Part shown: in pieces, positions 10,190 through 21,200 of the stretch
Layout: each line of letters opens with the position of its first letter
Position numbering within the stretch: the stretch's first letter is position 1
Source of the DNA: Thioalkalivibrio sp. ALMg11
GTDB taxonomy: Bacteria > Pseudomonadota > Gammaproteobacteria > Ectothiorhodospirales > Ectothiorhodospiraceae
NCBI RefSeq assembly: GCF_000377905.1
Contig: NZ_KB898876.1
Span: 1 to 64,000 of the forward strand
DNA: 64,000 nt
Direction: 5' to 3'
The notes under the pieces: generated by a model
The model's database searches: none
Told to the model about the DNA's origin: nothing
What the model saw: the letters and a program-made list of their open reading frames with translations, nothing else
Program-made: the position numbers and the translations under genes

Positions 10190-10359
10190 GTCGGTTCAGC
10201 AGCTGAGATCAAGGCTGCCAATCTAGCACCCCGGCAATCAAAGGTGTCAGTCACCCGCGACCTTTCCCTGCCCTGACGGGGAACCGCATGTCGGGCCCCG
10301 GGTCAACGAGGTTGATGTTGATTCATTCGCACGTTGGCGTTGATCCTTTTATCTTTCTA

Positions 10360-10390
10360 CTAGCCCCGGCGCGGCGGGCGCCGGGGCTAG
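10360..10390. repeat. Perfect 13-bp stem hairpin
   Basis: CTAGCCCCGGCGC (10360-10372) is exactly complementary to 10378-10390 across a 5-base loop. It sits between the divergent DUF1631 and methyltransferase genes, preceded by a T-rich tract (10346-10359) and lacking a T-run after it on either strand. It could be a transcription-factor site, an RNA leader hairpin or a repeat. The 10190-10468 gap otherwise shows only TTGAT-containing short repeats near 10310-10345. Confidence 0.5.
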
Positions 10391-10468
10391 GCAGCACGCA
10401 AGACCGACTCGGGAACCAAAGTGCGAATGGGTCCGTGTCTCCCTGAATATCGCAACAGAGGCCGACAG

Positions 10469-11506
10469 ATGCAGCGGATGATCGAATGGGCGGAACAGGG
10501 ACGGGTGCCGGACCCGCTGGTGCGGGCGGGGATTCGTCGGCTGCTGGCCGCGCGGCTGCGCGCGAGTGGGGCCCCGGCCGAGGAGGCGATGGAGCGGCGT
10601 TATGCGTTGATCGAGGCGATGCGCGCCGCGCCCGTGGCGTTGTCCACCGAGGTTGCCAACGAGCAGCACTACGAGGTTCCGACCGAGTATTTCGAGCGCT
10701 GCCTCGGGCCGTGGCTGAAATACTCCTGCGCCTGGTGGCCGGAGGGCGTGGACGACCTGCGTGGCGCCGAGGCGGCCATGCTGCAGCTGACCTGCGAACG
10801 GGCGGGCCTCGAGAACGGGCAGCGGGTCCTGGAGCTGGGCTGTGGCTGGGGTTCGCTGTCGCTCTGGATGGCGGAACAGTACCCGAAGTCGCGCATCGTC
10901 TCGGTGTCCAACTCGGCGACCCAGCGGGCGTCGATCGAGGCGCGGCGGGATGCGCGCGGGCTGGAAAACCTGACGATCATCACCGCGGACATGAACACCT
11001 TCGCGCCGGAGCAGACCGGGTTCGACCGGGTGGTCTCGGTGGAGATGTTCGAACATATGCGCAACTGGCCCGAGTTGCTGCGGCGCGTGGCGACCTGGCT
11101 GCGCCCGGGCGGGCAGTTGTTCATGCATGTCTTCGCCCATCGCGAGTTCGCCTACTTCTTCGAGAGCGAGGGCGAACACGACTGGATGGGGCAGTACTTC
11201 TTCCGCGACGGGCTGATGCCAGCGGATGACCTGGCGCGGCATTTTCAGGAGGATCTGCGGGTGGTGCGCCAGTGGCGGGTGAACGGCCACCACTACGCGC
11301 GCACCCTGAACGCCTGGCTGGCGCGCCAGGACGCCGCGCGGGACGAACTGATGCCGTTATTCGAACAGACCTACGGCGAGCAGGACGCGGCGTTGTGGTT
11401 TCAGCGCTGGCGGATGTTCTACATGGCCTGCGCCGAGCTGTTCGACTATCGCGGCGGGAACGAGTGGTTCGTGTCGCATATCCTGTTTCGTCGGCCGGAA
11501 GGTTAA
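10469..11506 (+). CDS. SAM-dependent methyltransferase, CFA-synthase-like
   Basis: The protein is 345 aa from ATG at 10469, with AGAGG about 10 bases upstream. The central SAM-binding motif LELGCGWGSLSLWMAEQYP, followed by MNTF, SVEMFEHMRNW and LFMHVFAHREF, matches the cyclopropane-fatty-acyl-phospholipid synthase superfamily. EVPTEYFERCLGPWLKYSCAWW is a substrate-domain signature. Such enzymes transfer a methyl or methylene group to unsaturated acyl chains. The downstream DUF1295 gene starts three bases after its stop, so the two probably act together on membrane lipids. Confidence 0.8.
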   Translation: MQRMIEWAEQGRVPDPLVRAGIRRLLAARLRASGAPAEEAMERRYALIEAMRAAPVALSTEVANEQHYEVPTEYFERCLGPWLKYSCAWWPEGVDDLRGAEAAMLQLTCERAGLENGQRVLELGCGWGSLSLWMAEQYPKSRIVSVSNSATQRASIEARRDARGLENLTIITADMNTFAPEQTGFDRVVSVEMFEHMRNWPELLRRVATWLRPGGQLFMHVFAHREFAYFFESEGEHDWMGQYFFRDGLMPADDLARHFQEDLRVVRQWRVNGHHYARTLNAWLARQDAARDELMPLFEQTYGEQDAALWFQRWRMFYMACAELFDYRGGNEWFVSHILFRRPEG

Positions 11507-11509
11507 CGG

Positions 11510-12283
11510 GTGGCGGGATGGGGCATGTTCCTTGCCGGGCTTGCCGCGGTGCTGGCTCTGATGACGGCGGTCTGGGCGGCGAGCGTGCTGCGGCGCGACG
11601 CGAGCCTGGTGGATCGCTACTGGGGTCTGGGTTTCGTGCTGGTCACGCTGGTGTGGTGGGGGCTGGCCGGGTGGCCCCTGCTGGGGCTGTGGATCGTGAT
11701 CCCGGTGCTGCTGTGGGGGCTGCGGCTGTCCGCCTTCATCACCTGGCGCAACTGGGGCCACGGCGAGGACGGGCGCTACACGGACATGCGCGCGGGCCGC
11801 AGCGAGCGTGCCTTTGCCGTGCGCAGTCTGGTCACGATCTTCTGGCTGCAGGGCGCACTGGTGGCGGTGATCGGCCTGCCCATGCTGGCCGTGGTGCGGG
11901 CCGACGCGCTGGGGTGGCCGCTGGCCGTGGCCGGTCTGCTGTTGTGGGCGGTGGGGCTTTTTTTCGAGGCGGTGGCGGATGCGCAGATGGCACGTTTTCG
12001 CGCCGATCCGGGCAATCGCGGGCAGGTGATGGATCGCGGCCTGTGGCGTTTTAGTCGCCATCCCAACTATTTCGGCGAGATTGTGGTCTGGGTCGGGTTC
12101 GCCCTGCTGGCCCTGGCTGCGGGCGGCTGGTGGGCTGTGCCCTCCGTGGTGTTGATGATCCTGCTGATCCTGCGTGTGTCCGGCGTCACGTTGCTGGAAA
12201 GTCGTCTGCATGAATCCCGACCCGGTTATGCTGACTACGTGCGCCGCACCAACACGCTGATCCCGGGCCCACCGCGCAGCTGA
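11510..12283 (+). CDS. DUF1295 family membrane protein (steroid 5-alpha-reductase-like)
   Basis: This 257-aa protein starts at GTG 11510, three bases after the upstream stop. It is highly hydrophobic with about six or seven membrane segments. The C-terminal signature DRGLWRFSRHPNYFGEIVVWVGF is that of DUF1295 and related isoprenylcysteine methyltransferase/5-alpha-reductase-fold enzymes. It is frequently found beside CFA-synthase-like methyltransferases. A role in modifying or reducing membrane lipids is inferred from this pairing. Confidence 0.82.
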   Translation: MAGWGMFLAGLAAVLALMTAVWAASVLRRDASLVDRYWGLGFVLVTLVWWGLAGWPLLGLWIVIPVLLWGLRLSAFITWRNWGHGEDGRYTDMRAGRSERAFAVRSLVTIFWLQGALVAVIGLPMLAVVRADALGWPLAVAGLLLWAVGLFFEAVADAQMARFRADPGNRGQVMDRGLWRFSRHPNYFGEIVVWVGFALLALAAGGWWAVPSVVLMILLILRVSGVTLLESRLHESRPGYADYVRRTNTLIPGPPRS

Positions 12284-12415
12284 TGCGGCGGCAGGAATTA
12301 TCCCGCACCCTTGCTGCGCTTTCCCCGTCCGCGCTATAAAGCGCACGTCCTGTCCGACCGGTGGTCGGGCGCCTCTCCCGTAGCCGCCGTAACCGCAAGC
12401 GAGTCGATCGATCCG

Positions 12416-13186
12416 ATGAGTGCGAACCCGAGTTCCGTCCAGGCCATTGAATTGAAGGGGCGCATGATGCTGGTCTCGGTGCTGCGCGTGTACCAGACCG
12501 ATCCGCGGGTTCTGGGCGAGGCGCTGGCCGCGCGGCGCGAGGAGGCCCCGGATCTGATGCGCGACATGCCGATCGTGCTCGATCTGGAGGCGGTGGCCGA
12601 GAGCCCGGAGTCCGACCTGCAGGCAACCATCGAGCGCGTGCGCGCCGAGGGCTTCAAACTGATCGGCCTGCAGGCCGGCGCCGCCGCCGAGCGCCTGCAG
12701 AGCTATGCCGAACTGTTCGATGTGCTACCGGTGCTGCAACTGGGTGGGCGCGGCGGCGCGCCCACCGGCGAGGTACCGCTGGAGGACGAGCCCCCGGCGC
12801 CGGACAAGGCCGTCGAGCCCGAGGAGGAACGTCCGCCGACCGCCGTGGCGGCGGTCCACAGCTCGACTCGTATCGTCGATCAACCGGTGCGCTCCGGGCA
12901 GCAGATCTACGCCCGCGGGGGGGACCTGATCGTGACCGGCGCAGTCTCGCCAGGGGCCGAACTGCTGGCGGACGGGCACATTCACGTGCTGGGCCCGTTA
13001 CGTGGGCGTGCGCTGGCCGGGGTGCGCGGCCTGGTGACCGCGCGTATCTTTTGTCGGCGCCTGGACGCCGAGCTGTTGTCCATCGCCGGACATTACCGGA
13101 TCGCCGAAGACATCACGGAAGCCGAACGCGGCGAGAATCGGCTGGTGACACTGGACGACGAAAGCCTCAAGATCGCGGAGATATGA
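12416..13186 (+). CDS. minC: Septum site-determining protein MinC
   Basis: The protein is 256 aa from ATG 12416. The N-terminal domain (IELKGRMMLVSVLRVYQTDP) is the FtsZ-antagonist domain. An acidic/proline linker (about 120-150) follows, then the C-terminal beta-helix with YARGGDLIVTGAVSPGAELL and GRALAGVRG, which dimerises and binds MinD. It is first in minCDE. Together these block Z-ring formation at the cell poles. Confidence 0.95.
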   Translation: MSANPSSVQAIELKGRMMLVSVLRVYQTDPRVLGEALAARREEAPDLMRDMPIVLDLEAVAESPESDLQATIERVRAEGFKLIGLQAGAAAERLQSYAELFDVLPVLQLGGRGGAPTGEVPLEDEPPAPDKAVEPEEERPPTAVAAVHSSTRIVDQPVRSGQQIYARGGDLIVTGAVSPGAELLADGHIHVLGPLRGRALAGVRGLVTARIFCRRLDAELLSIAGHYRIAEDITEAERGENRLVTLDDESLKIAEI

Positions 13187-13277
13187 TCGGCCACCTGCCG
13201 GTCACGAATGACAGGAACCCGTCCACACGCCCCGGGAACGCCGGGCGCGTGCAAGACGACAAGGAGCTACCGCCAAC

Positions 13278-14087
13278 ATGGCACGTATCGTAGTGATTAC
13301 CTCCGGCAAGGGCGGGGTGGGCAAGACCACCACCTCGGCCGCGATTGCCACTGGCCTGGCCCAGCGCGGTCACAAGACCGTCGTGATCGATTTCGACGTC
13401 GGTCTGCGCAACCTCGATCTGATCATGGGCTGCGAGCGGCGTGTGGTGTACGACTTCGTCAACGTGATCAACGGCGATGCGAACCTGAAGCAGGCCCTGA
13501 TCCGCGACAAGCGTGTGGAAAACCTGTACATCCTTCCCGCCTCGCAGACCCGCGACAAGGATGCCCTGAGCCAGGATGGCGTGGAGCGCGTGCTGAACCA
13601 GCTGTCCGAGGACTTCGATTACATCGTCTGCGACAGCCCGGCCGGGATCGAGCGCGGGGCGCTGATGGCCGCCTACTTCGCCGACGAGGCGATCGTGGTG
13701 ACCAACCCCGAGGTCTCCTCGGTGCGCGACTCCGACCGCATCCTCGGCATCCTGGCGAGCAAGACGCGCAAGGTGGAGCAGGGCGGCGAGCCGATCGAGG
13801 GCAAGCTGCTGCTGACGCGTTACTCCGCCGAGCGCGCCGAACGCGGCGAGATGCTGAGCATCGAGGACGTCGGCGAGATCCTGGCGATCGAACTCCTGGG
13901 CGTGATCCCGGAATCCCAGGCGGTGCTGAATGCCTCGAACGCCGGACAGCCGGTGGTGCTGGACGAAGAATCCGACGCAGGGCAGGCCTACCAGGACGCG
14001 GTGGACCGGTTCCTGGGCGAGGAACGCCCGCTGCGCTTTGTCGATGTACCGAAGAAGGGCTTCTTCGGACGCCTGTTCAAGGGTTGA
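13278..14087 (+). CDS. minD: Septum site-determining ATPase MinD
   Basis: This 269-aa protein has the deviant Walker [13 protein letters not shown] at the N-terminus, the switch motif [16 protein letters not shown], and a C-terminal amphipathic tail ([11 protein letters not shown]) that binds the membrane. A purine-rich AAGGAG lies upstream. MinD recruits MinC to the membrane and oscillates with MinE. Confidence 0.97.
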   Translation: MARIVVITSGKGGVGKTTTSAAIATGLAQRGHKTVVIDFDVGLRNLDLIMGCERRVVYDFVNVINGDANLKQALIRDKRVENLYILPASQTRDKDALSQDGVERVLNQLSEDFDYIVCDSPAGIERGALMAAYFADEAIVVTNPEVSSVRDSDRILGILASKTRKVEQGGEPIEGKLLLTRYSAERAERGEMLSIEDVGEILAIELLGVIPESQAVLNASNAGQPVVLDEESDAGQAYQDAVDRFLGEERPLRFVDVPKKGFFGRLFKG

Positions 14088-14089
14088 TC

Positions 14090-14347
14090 ATGGGGATTTT
14101 CGATTACTTCCGTCAGCCGCGGCAGAAGAGCGCCAGCGTTGCCAAAGAACGCCTGCAGATCATCGTGGCGCGCGAGCGTGCGGCGCGCTCCGGGCCCGAC
14201 TACCTCCCGGCAATGCAGCAGGAACTGCTGCAGGTGATCCGCAAATACGTTCAGGTGGACGACGAGGCTGTGCAGATGAGCGTTGACCGCGAAGGGGACT
14301 GCGAGGTCCTCGAGCTGAACATTACCCTGCCGGACGACCAGGACTAA
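14090..14347 (+). CDS. minE: Cell division topological specificity factor MinE
   Basis: This 85-aa protein starts two bases after the minD stop. The MinD-activating segment [12 protein letters not shown]-like ([18 protein letters not shown]) and the dimerisation domain [11 protein letters not shown] are present. MinE stimulates MinD ATPase and restricts division inhibition to the poles. Confidence 0.97.
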   Translation: MGIFDYFRQPRQKSASVAKERLQIIVARERAARSGPDYLPAMQQELLQVIRKYVQVDDEAVQMSVDREGDCEVLELNITLPDDQD

Positions 14348-14351
14348 CGCG

Positions 14352-15359
14352 ATGAAAGTTCTTGTGACCGGCTCGGCCGGATTTATCGGCAGCGCCCTCA
14401 GCCTGCGCCTGCTGGAGCGCGGCGACGAGGTGATCGGCGTCGACAATCTGAACGACTACTACGACGTCTCGCTGAAGGAGGCGCGCCTGGCGCGCACCCA
14501 GGACCACCCGAACTTCACCGAGGTGCGCGAGGACATCGCCGATCGCGCCGCGATGGAGCGGGTGTTCCGCGAGCACCGCCCGGAGCGGGTGGTGAACCTG
14601 GCGGCCCAGGCCGGCGTGCGCTATTCGCTGGAGAACCCGGCGGCCTACGTCGACACCAACCTGGTCGGTTTTGGCAACATCCTGGAAGGCTGCCGGCACA
14701 ACGGCGTCGAGCACCTGGTCTATGCCAGCTCCAGCTCGGTCTACGGCGCCAACACCACCATGCCGTTCTCGGTGCACGACAACGTCGATCACCCGCTGAG
14801 CCTGTACGCTGCCAGCAAGAAGGCCAACGAGCTGATGGCGCATACCTACAGTCATCTCTACGACCTGCCGGTGACCGGGCTGCGCTTCTTCACCGTCTAC
14901 GGCCCCTGGGGCCGCCCGGACATGGCGTTGTTCATGTTCACCAAGAAGATCCTGGCGGGCGAGCCGATCGACGTCTTCAACTACGGCCACCACCGGCGCG
15001 ACTTCACCTATATCGACGACATCGTCGAGGGCGTGATCCGCACCCTGGATCACGTGGCCCCGCGCAACCCCGACTGGAACGGGGCCGAGCCCGACTCCGC
15101 CACCAGCGCGGCCCCCTACCGGCTGTACAACATCGGCAACCACGAGCCGGTGGAATTGATGCGCTACATCGAGGTGCTTGAGGACTGCCTGGGCAAGAAG
15201 GCCGAGAAGAACCTCCTGCCGCTGCAGCCGGGGGATGTCCCGGACACCTATGCCGATGTCGAGGCCCTGCGCCAGGACGTAGGCTATGCCCCCGCGACTG
15301 TGGTCGAAGACGGCATTGCGCGCTTCGTCGAGTGGTATCGCGAGTACTACCGCGTTTGA
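14352..15359 (+). CDS. NAD-dependent UDP-sugar epimerase (UDP-glucuronate 4-epimerase-like)
   Basis: This 335-aa short-chain dehydrogenase/reductase has the NAD motif [10 protein letters not shown] at the N-terminus, the catalytic YAASKKANE, and [19 protein letters not shown], typical of the CapI/LpsL UDP-glucuronate 4-epimerase group. This would supply UDP-galacturonate for surface polysaccharides. It begins four bases after minE, so it may ride on the min transcript although functionally unrelated. Confidence 0.87.
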   Translation: MKVLVTGSAGFIGSALSLRLLERGDEVIGVDNLNDYYDVSLKEARLARTQDHPNFTEVREDIADRAAMERVFREHRPERVVNLAAQAGVRYSLENPAAYVDTNLVGFGNILEGCRHNGVEHLVYASSSSVYGANTTMPFSVHDNVDHPLSLYAASKKANELMAHTYSHLYDLPVTGLRFFTVYGPWGRPDMALFMFTKKILAGEPIDVFNYGHHRRDFTYIDDIVEGVIRTLDHVAPRNPDWNGAEPDSATSAAPYRLYNIGNHEPVELMRYIEVLEDCLGKKAEKNLLPLQPGDVPDTYADVEALRQDVGYAPATVVEDGIARFVEWYREYYRV

Positions 15360-15532
15360 TTTCCAGCCCGCGGCCACCCGGCCGCGCGGTCCTTGGTCCC
15401 GCTCGTTTGTCGGACCCTTCCTTGCCTGTCGTTCAGGGTCAGTCCCGTGGCCCGTTCACGGAAGTCGTGCGCACCAGGAACCTGTAGCCGGTCGGTGAGT
15501 CCACCGGAGACATCGATGCAAGGAGACAAGGC

Positions 15533-16207
15533 ATGAGCCAGACCATTTTGATCGTAGTCACCAGTCACGGCGAGATCGCGCCCGGTCAGGCGACGGGCCT
15601 GTGGTTCGACGAGTTCGCCGAGCCCTATGATCGCTTCCGCAAGGCGGGTTTCGAGGTCAAGGTAGCCAGCCCGAAGGGCGGCCCCGTGCCGCTGGACCCC
15701 AAGAGCCTGGAGTCCAGTCATTTGGGTCCGGCGGCGGTGGCCGCTCAGGAGGCCCTGGACGACACCATAACGCTCGACGCGGACACGAACCACGGGGCCT
15801 ATGCGGCGATCTTCTTCCCCGGCGGCCACGGGACCATGTTCGACCTGCCGGACAATCCGCATGTGCAGCGCCTGGTCGCGGAATTCATGGAGAACGACAA
15901 AGTGGTTGCCGCGGTCTGCCACGGGCCGGCCTGCCTGGTCGGCGCGATGCTGGCGGATGGCAGTTCCGCGGTGAAGGGGCGCAAGGTCGCGGCCTTCACG
16001 AACAGCGAGGAGAAGGCGGTCCAGCTGGACACTGCGATGCCGTTCCTGCTGGAGGACAAGCTGCAGGAACTCGGCGGCGAGGTGGATACCGCCGACGATT
16101 GGGCCGATCACGTGGTGGTGGACGGCAAGCTGGTGACCGGGCAAAACCCGCAGTCCAGCAAGAGTGTCGCCGACGCGATCGTGCGACTGCTGCGCGAAAC
16201 GGGTTGA
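15533..16207 (+). CDS. DJ-1/PfpI family protein, Hsp31-like glyoxalase/chaperone
   Basis: This 224-aa cytoplasmic protein has the nucleophile elbow AVCHGPACLVG (Cys129-His130), an FFPGGHGTMFDLPD loop, and WFDEFAEPY carrying the conserved glutamate near 27. This is the Hsp31-like type 1 glutamine amidotransferase fold; relatives detoxify methylglyoxal or repair glycated targets. AAGGAGA lies just upstream of ATG, and a strong terminator follows. Confidence 0.85.
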   Translation: MSQTILIVVTSHGEIAPGQATGLWFDEFAEPYDRFRKAGFEVKVASPKGGPVPLDPKSLESSHLGPAAVAAQEALDDTITLDADTNHGAYAAIFFPGGHGTMFDLPDNPHVQRLVAEFMENDKVVAAVCHGPACLVGAMLADGSSAVKGRKVAAFTNSEEKAVQLDTAMPFLLEDKLQELGGEVDTADDWADHVVVDGKLVTGQNPQSSKSVADAIVRLLRETG

Positions 16208-16220
16208 GCACCTGAATCCG

Positions 16221-16247
16221 GCCGAGGCGAATGCCTCGGCTTTTTTT
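16221..16247 (+). terminator. Rho-independent terminator
   Basis: Stem GCCGAGGC (16221-16228) pairs with GCCTCGGC (16233-16240) and is followed by seven T's. It ends the Hsp31-like transcript. Confidence 0.92.
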
Positions 16248-16303
16248 GATCCCGGATGTGAATCAGGTTCAAAAACCGTCGCTGGTTCGATATGCTGCGT
16301 TCC

Positions 16304-17065
16304 ATGAGTACAGTGGATCGCAAGAAGCGCGAGCGCGAGGCGCGCGAGGCGCTGTTCATCGAGCGGGCGCACGAGCGCATCCGCGAGGAGGGCCTGCTGG
16401 CCCTGCAGATGTCGAAACTGGCGGCAGACTGCGAGTACGCGACGGGCACGCTGTACCAGCACTTCGAATCCCGGGAGGACCTGCTGGCGGCGGTGGCGGC
16501 GCGCACCACGCTGCAGCGGGCCGCGCGTTTCCGGGCGATCCCGGAGCTGGCGCTGAGCACCCGTTCGCGCATGCTTGCGATCGTGCTGACCGACATCGAT
16601 TTCGCCGCGCAAAACCCCGACTACTATCGCCTTACCCAGTACCTGGTGACCGAGGTGGTCTGGGCGAATGTGTCGGCTCCGCGCCGCACGGCATTGCTGG
16701 AGGCCGGGAAGCCGATCAGCGAGGCGGTGCATGCGGTGGTGGCCGAGGCGCGCGAACGCGGCGATCTGCCCCCGGCCCGCGAGATCTCCGAGGAGGAGAT
16801 GGGGTTGGGCCCCTGGGCGCTGAACGTGGGCATGCAAAGCCTCGCCAATGCGCGGGGCCTGCTGGATGCCTACGACATCCACCGGCCCTATGACCACCTG
16901 ATTCGGCATTTCCACGCCCTGATGACCGGCTGGCGCTGGGAGCCGCGTCTGGACCCGGACGAGCCCACGGTTGTGCGCGCGGAGACCGAGCGCGTGCGGG
17001 CGGTCCTGCGCGATGCGGGTCTCGGCGATTCAGGCCTGGCCTCGAGCTCTGCAGCGGCGGGCTAG
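16304..17065 (+). CDS. TetR-family regulator of the RND operon
   Basis: The protein is 253 aa from ATG 16304; ATG 16292 is an in-frame alternative. The N-terminal HTH includes LQMSKLAADCEYATGTLYQHF and the following EDLLAAVAAR. The C-terminal ligand domain is helical, with a tail of about 50 residues. It stands immediately upstream of, and in the same direction as, an RND adaptor and pump, so local autorepression and efflux control are likely. The operator was not identified. Confidence 0.85.
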   Translation: MSTVDRKKREREAREALFIERAHERIREEGLLALQMSKLAADCEYATGTLYQHFESREDLLAAVAARTTLQRAARFRAIPELALSTRSRMLAIVLTDIDFAAQNPDYYRLTQYLVTEVVWANVSAPRRTALLEAGKPISEAVHAVVAEARERGDLPPAREISEEEMGLGPWALNVGMQSLANARGLLDAYDIHRPYDHLIRHFHALMTGWRWEPRLDPDEPTVVRAETERVRAVLRDAGLGDSGLASSSAAAG

Positions 17066-17124
17066 TCCGCCGATCACAATTCATGATGCCGGCGGGGATG
17101 GCCCACCGGATCCGGGAGACCCTG

Positions 17125-18234
17125 ATGAAGCGTTTCATCCTCATGCTGGTGGCGGTGGCCATCGTGCTCGGCGGTATTTTCGGCTTCAAGGCCTTTGTCG
17201 ATCAGCAGATCGCAGAGTACTTCGAAGATATGCCGGAGCCCGTGGTGACCATCAACGCCGCCGAGGTGTCGACCGACTCCTGGACCCCGCAGGTGCGTGC
17301 CATTGGGAGCCTGGAGGCGGTGCAGGGCGCGACCCTGAGCTTCGAGACGCAGGGCATTGTCCAGGCGATTCACTTCGAAAACGGGGCGCGGGTCGAGGCC
17401 GGCGATCCGCTGGTGGATCTGGATACCACGCTGGACGAGGCCGAGCTCGACAACCTGCGTGCCGGCGAGCGCCTGGCGCGCCGCGAGCTGGAGCGCGCCA
17501 GGGGCCTGATCGAGCGCAACGACATCTCGGATTCGGAATTTCAGCGCCGGGTGGCCGAGGCCGAGCAGGCCCAGGCCTCGGTGAAGGCGCAGGAGGCCCG
17601 CATCCGGCAGAAGAGTCTGCGCGCGCCGTTCGCTGGCGAGCTGGGTATCCGTGAGGTGAGCGTCGGCCAGTTCGTTGGGCCCGGGGATCCGATCGTGGTG
17701 CTGGAGGCGCTGCAGCCGCTGTATGTGAATTTCACCCTCCCGGAGCGCCGCTTGGGCGAGATCGCCCTGGGTCAGGACGTCCGTGTGGATGTGGATGCCT
17801 TTGGCGAAGCATTCACCGGCGAGGTGACGGCCATCGAACCGCGGGTCCGCGCGGCCTCGCGCATGTTCCGCGTGCAGGCCGTCCTGGGCAACGAACAGGG
17901 TCGCCTGCGTCCGGGGCAGTTCGCCCGGGTGACGCTGGATCGCGGGGAGTCCGAGGAGGCGGTGGTCGCGCCGCAGACCGCGATCCGCTTTGCGCCCTGG
18001 GGGCAATCGGTATTCGTGATCGCGGAGGACGACGAAGGCCAGCTGCGGGTGGAGCAGCGCCTGATCGAGACCGGCGCGCGCCGCGGTGATCTGGTGCAGG
18101 TCCTTGACGGGCTGGAGCCGGGTGAACGTATCGCGGCCAGTGGCCTGCTCAAGCTGCAAAACGACTCCCCGGTCGAGATCACCGAGGATGCCCAGCCCGA
18201 CGCCGAGCGCGACCCGCGCCCGGCGAACCGCTAG
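17125..18234 (+). CDS. RND efflux periplasmic adaptor (membrane fusion protein)
   Basis: The protein is 369 aa from ATG 17125 (GGGAG upstream); an in-frame ATG at 17083 is less likely. An N-terminal membrane anchor (FILMLVAVAIVLGGIFGF) is followed by the lipoyl domain, a coiled-coil hairpin (about 105-165, ERLARRELERARGLIERN) and beta-barrel (RAPFAGELGIREVSVGQFV). It bridges the inner-membrane RND pump to an outer-membrane channel, which is not encoded next to it. Confidence 0.9.
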   Translation: MKRFILMLVAVAIVLGGIFGFKAFVDQQIAEYFEDMPEPVVTINAAEVSTDSWTPQVRAIGSLEAVQGATLSFETQGIVQAIHFENGARVEAGDPLVDLDTTLDEAELDNLRAGERLARRELERARGLIERNDISDSEFQRRVAEAEQAQASVKAQEARIRQKSLRAPFAGELGIREVSVGQFVGPGDPIVVLEALQPLYVNFTLPERRLGEIALGQDVRVDVDAFGEAFTGEVTAIEPRVRAASRMFRVQAVLGNEQGRLRPGQFARVTLDRGESEEAVVAPQTAIRFAPWGQSVFVIAEDDEGQLRVEQRLIETGARRGDLVQVLDGLEPGERIAASGLLKLQNDSPVEITEDAQPDAERDPRPANR

Positions 18235-18249
18235 ACCGGGGTCGCTGGC

Positions 18250-21200
18250 ATGCGCTTTACCGATATCTTCATCCAGAAGCCGGTGCTCGCCACGGTGGTG
18301 AGTCTGTTCATCCTGTTGTTCGGGGTGCGCGCGGTGTTTGACCTGAACGTGCGCCAGTTCCCCGAGGTGCAGAACGCGGTGGTGACTGTCAGCACCGCGT
18401 ATATCGGCGCGGATGCCGACCTGGTGCAGGGCTTCATCACCACGCCGATGGAGCGCGAGGTGGCCGAGGCCGAGGGGATCGATTACCTCGTTTCCACCAG
18501 TCGCGCGGGGATCAGCATCGTCGAGGCCCACCTGGAGCTGGACTACGATCCCAACGTGGCCCTGACGCAAATCGCGGCCCAGGTGGACAAGATTCGCAGC
18601 GACCTGCCGGCGGAGGCCGAGGACTCGGTGGTGGATCTGTCCGTGGGGCAGGACGTGGCCGCAATGTACATGTCGTTCTACTCCGAACGGCTGTCCAACA
18701 ACCAGACCACCGATTACCTGATCCGCGAGGTGCAGCCGGAACTGGCGACCATCAACGGCGTGCAGCGGGCCGAGATCCTGGGTGCCCAGAGCTTTGCGAT
18801 GCGCGCCTGGCTGGATGCCGATCGCATGGCGGCCTTCGGCGTGACCGGGCGCGATGTGCGCGAGGCATTGCAGCGCAACAATGTGCTATCCGCCGTGGGT
18901 CAGACCCGCGGCTCCATGGTCGGGCTGGCTTTGACCGCGGATACGGATCTAAGCCGGCCGGAAGACTTCGAGCAGCTGATCCTGTTCGACGCCGACGGTG
19001 ACCTGGTGCGCCTGAGCGATGTGGCCGAGGTCGAGCTGGGCTCGGAGAACTACGACACCTCGGTGCGCTTCAATGGCGAGGCGGCCACCTTCGTCGGCAT
19101 CGAGATGGCGCCGGACGCCAACGCCCTGGACGTGATCGCGGAGGTGCGCCAGGTGTTCGACGAGCGCATCCTGCCGCGCCTGCCATCGGGGCTGGAAGGC
19201 GAGATCGTCTACGACTCCACGGACTACATCCAGAGTGCGATCGACGAGGTGCTGGTGACCATCGGCCTGGCGCTGGGGATCGTGCTGGTGGTGATCTACC
19301 TGTTCCTCGGCTCGCTGCGTAGCGTGATCATCCCGGCCGTGGCGGTGCCGCTGTCGCTGGTGGGCACCTTCATGCTGATGCTGCTGATGGGATTCTCGCT
19401 GAACCTGCTGACCCTGCTGGCAATGGTGCTGGCCATCGGCATCGTGGTGGATGACGCGATCATCATGCTGGAGAACATCTCCCGCCATATCGAGGAGGGG
19501 ATGTCGCGCATGGATGCGGCGATCCAGGGGGCGCGCGAACTCGCCTGGCCGATCGTGGCGATGTCGACCACGTTGGTGGCGGTGTTCCTGCCGCTGGGGT
19601 TCATCGGGGGGCTGACGGGTACGCTGTTCGTCGAATTTGCCTTCACCCTGGCGGCGACGGTGGTGATCTCCGGCATTGTCGCGATCACGCTGTCGCCGAT
19701 GATGTGCTCGAAGATCCTGCGCGATGGCGCCACCGAGAAGCGCGGGCGAATCGAGGGCTGGCTGGATACGCGCTTCGACGGGCTCCAGCAGCGCTATCGC
19801 CGGCGTCTGCACGGGGCACTGAATGATCGTTTCACCATCGCGGTGTTCGGCGCCATCGTTCTGGTGTCCTGCTACTTCCTGTTCGTGACGTCGCAGACCG
19901 AGCTGGAGCCGCCGGAGGACCAGGGCTTTGCGTTTTCCATCATGGAGGGCGATGCCTACATGGGCCTGGACTGGCTGGAGCGCAACACGGCGCTGACCGA
20001 CCAGTTCCTGGACGAGATCCCGGAACTCGAGAACATCTTCATCGTGAACGGTTTCGGTGGCGGCCCGGGCATCGCCGGTGCCGGCAACCAGGCCCTGGGT
20101 GGTTTCGTCCTCGCACCCTGGGATCAGCGTGACCGGGATACCGAGACCATCCTGCAGGAGGAGCTACAGCCACGCCTGGACCGCATCCCGGCGCTGGAAG
20201 TATTCGCGATCCAGCCGCCGCAGCTGCCGACCCCGGGCGACGGCGCTCCGGTCAGCGTGGTCCTGGGCTCCACCGGTTCGTTCGAGGAGCTGGAGCAGTT
20301 CGCCAGCGAGATCATGCAGCGGGCGATGGCGACCGGGCGCTTCATCTTCATGGATTCCGATCTCGACTTCGACCAGCCGCAGGTGGATCTCAAGATCGAC
20401 CGCGAACGCGCCGCGCAGCTCGGGATCGACATGGCCACGCTCAATGCGGATCTGGCGACCATGCTGTCTGGCGGGTTTGCCGGGCGCTTCGCGATGGAGA
20501 ACCGCAGCTATCGCGTGATCCCCCAGGTGCAGCGCAGTGAGCGCCTGAATCCGGAGCAGCTGGAGGAGCTGTTCACCCGCACCCGCGATGGCGAGCCGAT
20601 CCCGCTGTCCAGCATCGTGACGCTGGAGGAGACGGTCACCCCGCGCTCGCTCAAGCGCTTCCAGCAACTCAATGCCGTGACCCTGTCGGGCGTGCCGCGG
20701 CCGGGCGTGACCCTGGGCGAGGCCCTGGACATCGTCGACCGGATTGCCGCCGACGTGCTCCCGCCGGATGTCAGCGTCGACTACGCCGGACAGTCGCGCC
20801 AGCTGAAGGCCGAGGGCAGTGAGCTGGTGATCACCTTCTTCTTTGCCCTGCTGGTGATCTTCCTGGTCCTGGCCGCCCAGTTCGAGTCGTTCCGCGACCC
20901 GTTGATCATTCTGACCACGGTGCCGATGTCCATCGCCGGGGCGCTGATCTTCATCAGCCTCGGGGTGACCTCGCTGAACATCTATACCCAGGTGGGCCTG
21001 CTGACCCTGATCGGCCTGATCGCCAAGCACGGCATCCTGATCGTGGAGTTTGCCAACCAGCTGCAGCGCCAGGGCCGGACGCTGCGCGAGGCCATCGAGG
21101 AGGCTGCCGCGCTGCGCCTGCGGCCGATCCTGATGACCACCACCGCGACCGTAGTGGCGATGGTGCCGTTGCTGATGGCTGCTGGGGCTGGGGCCGGCTC

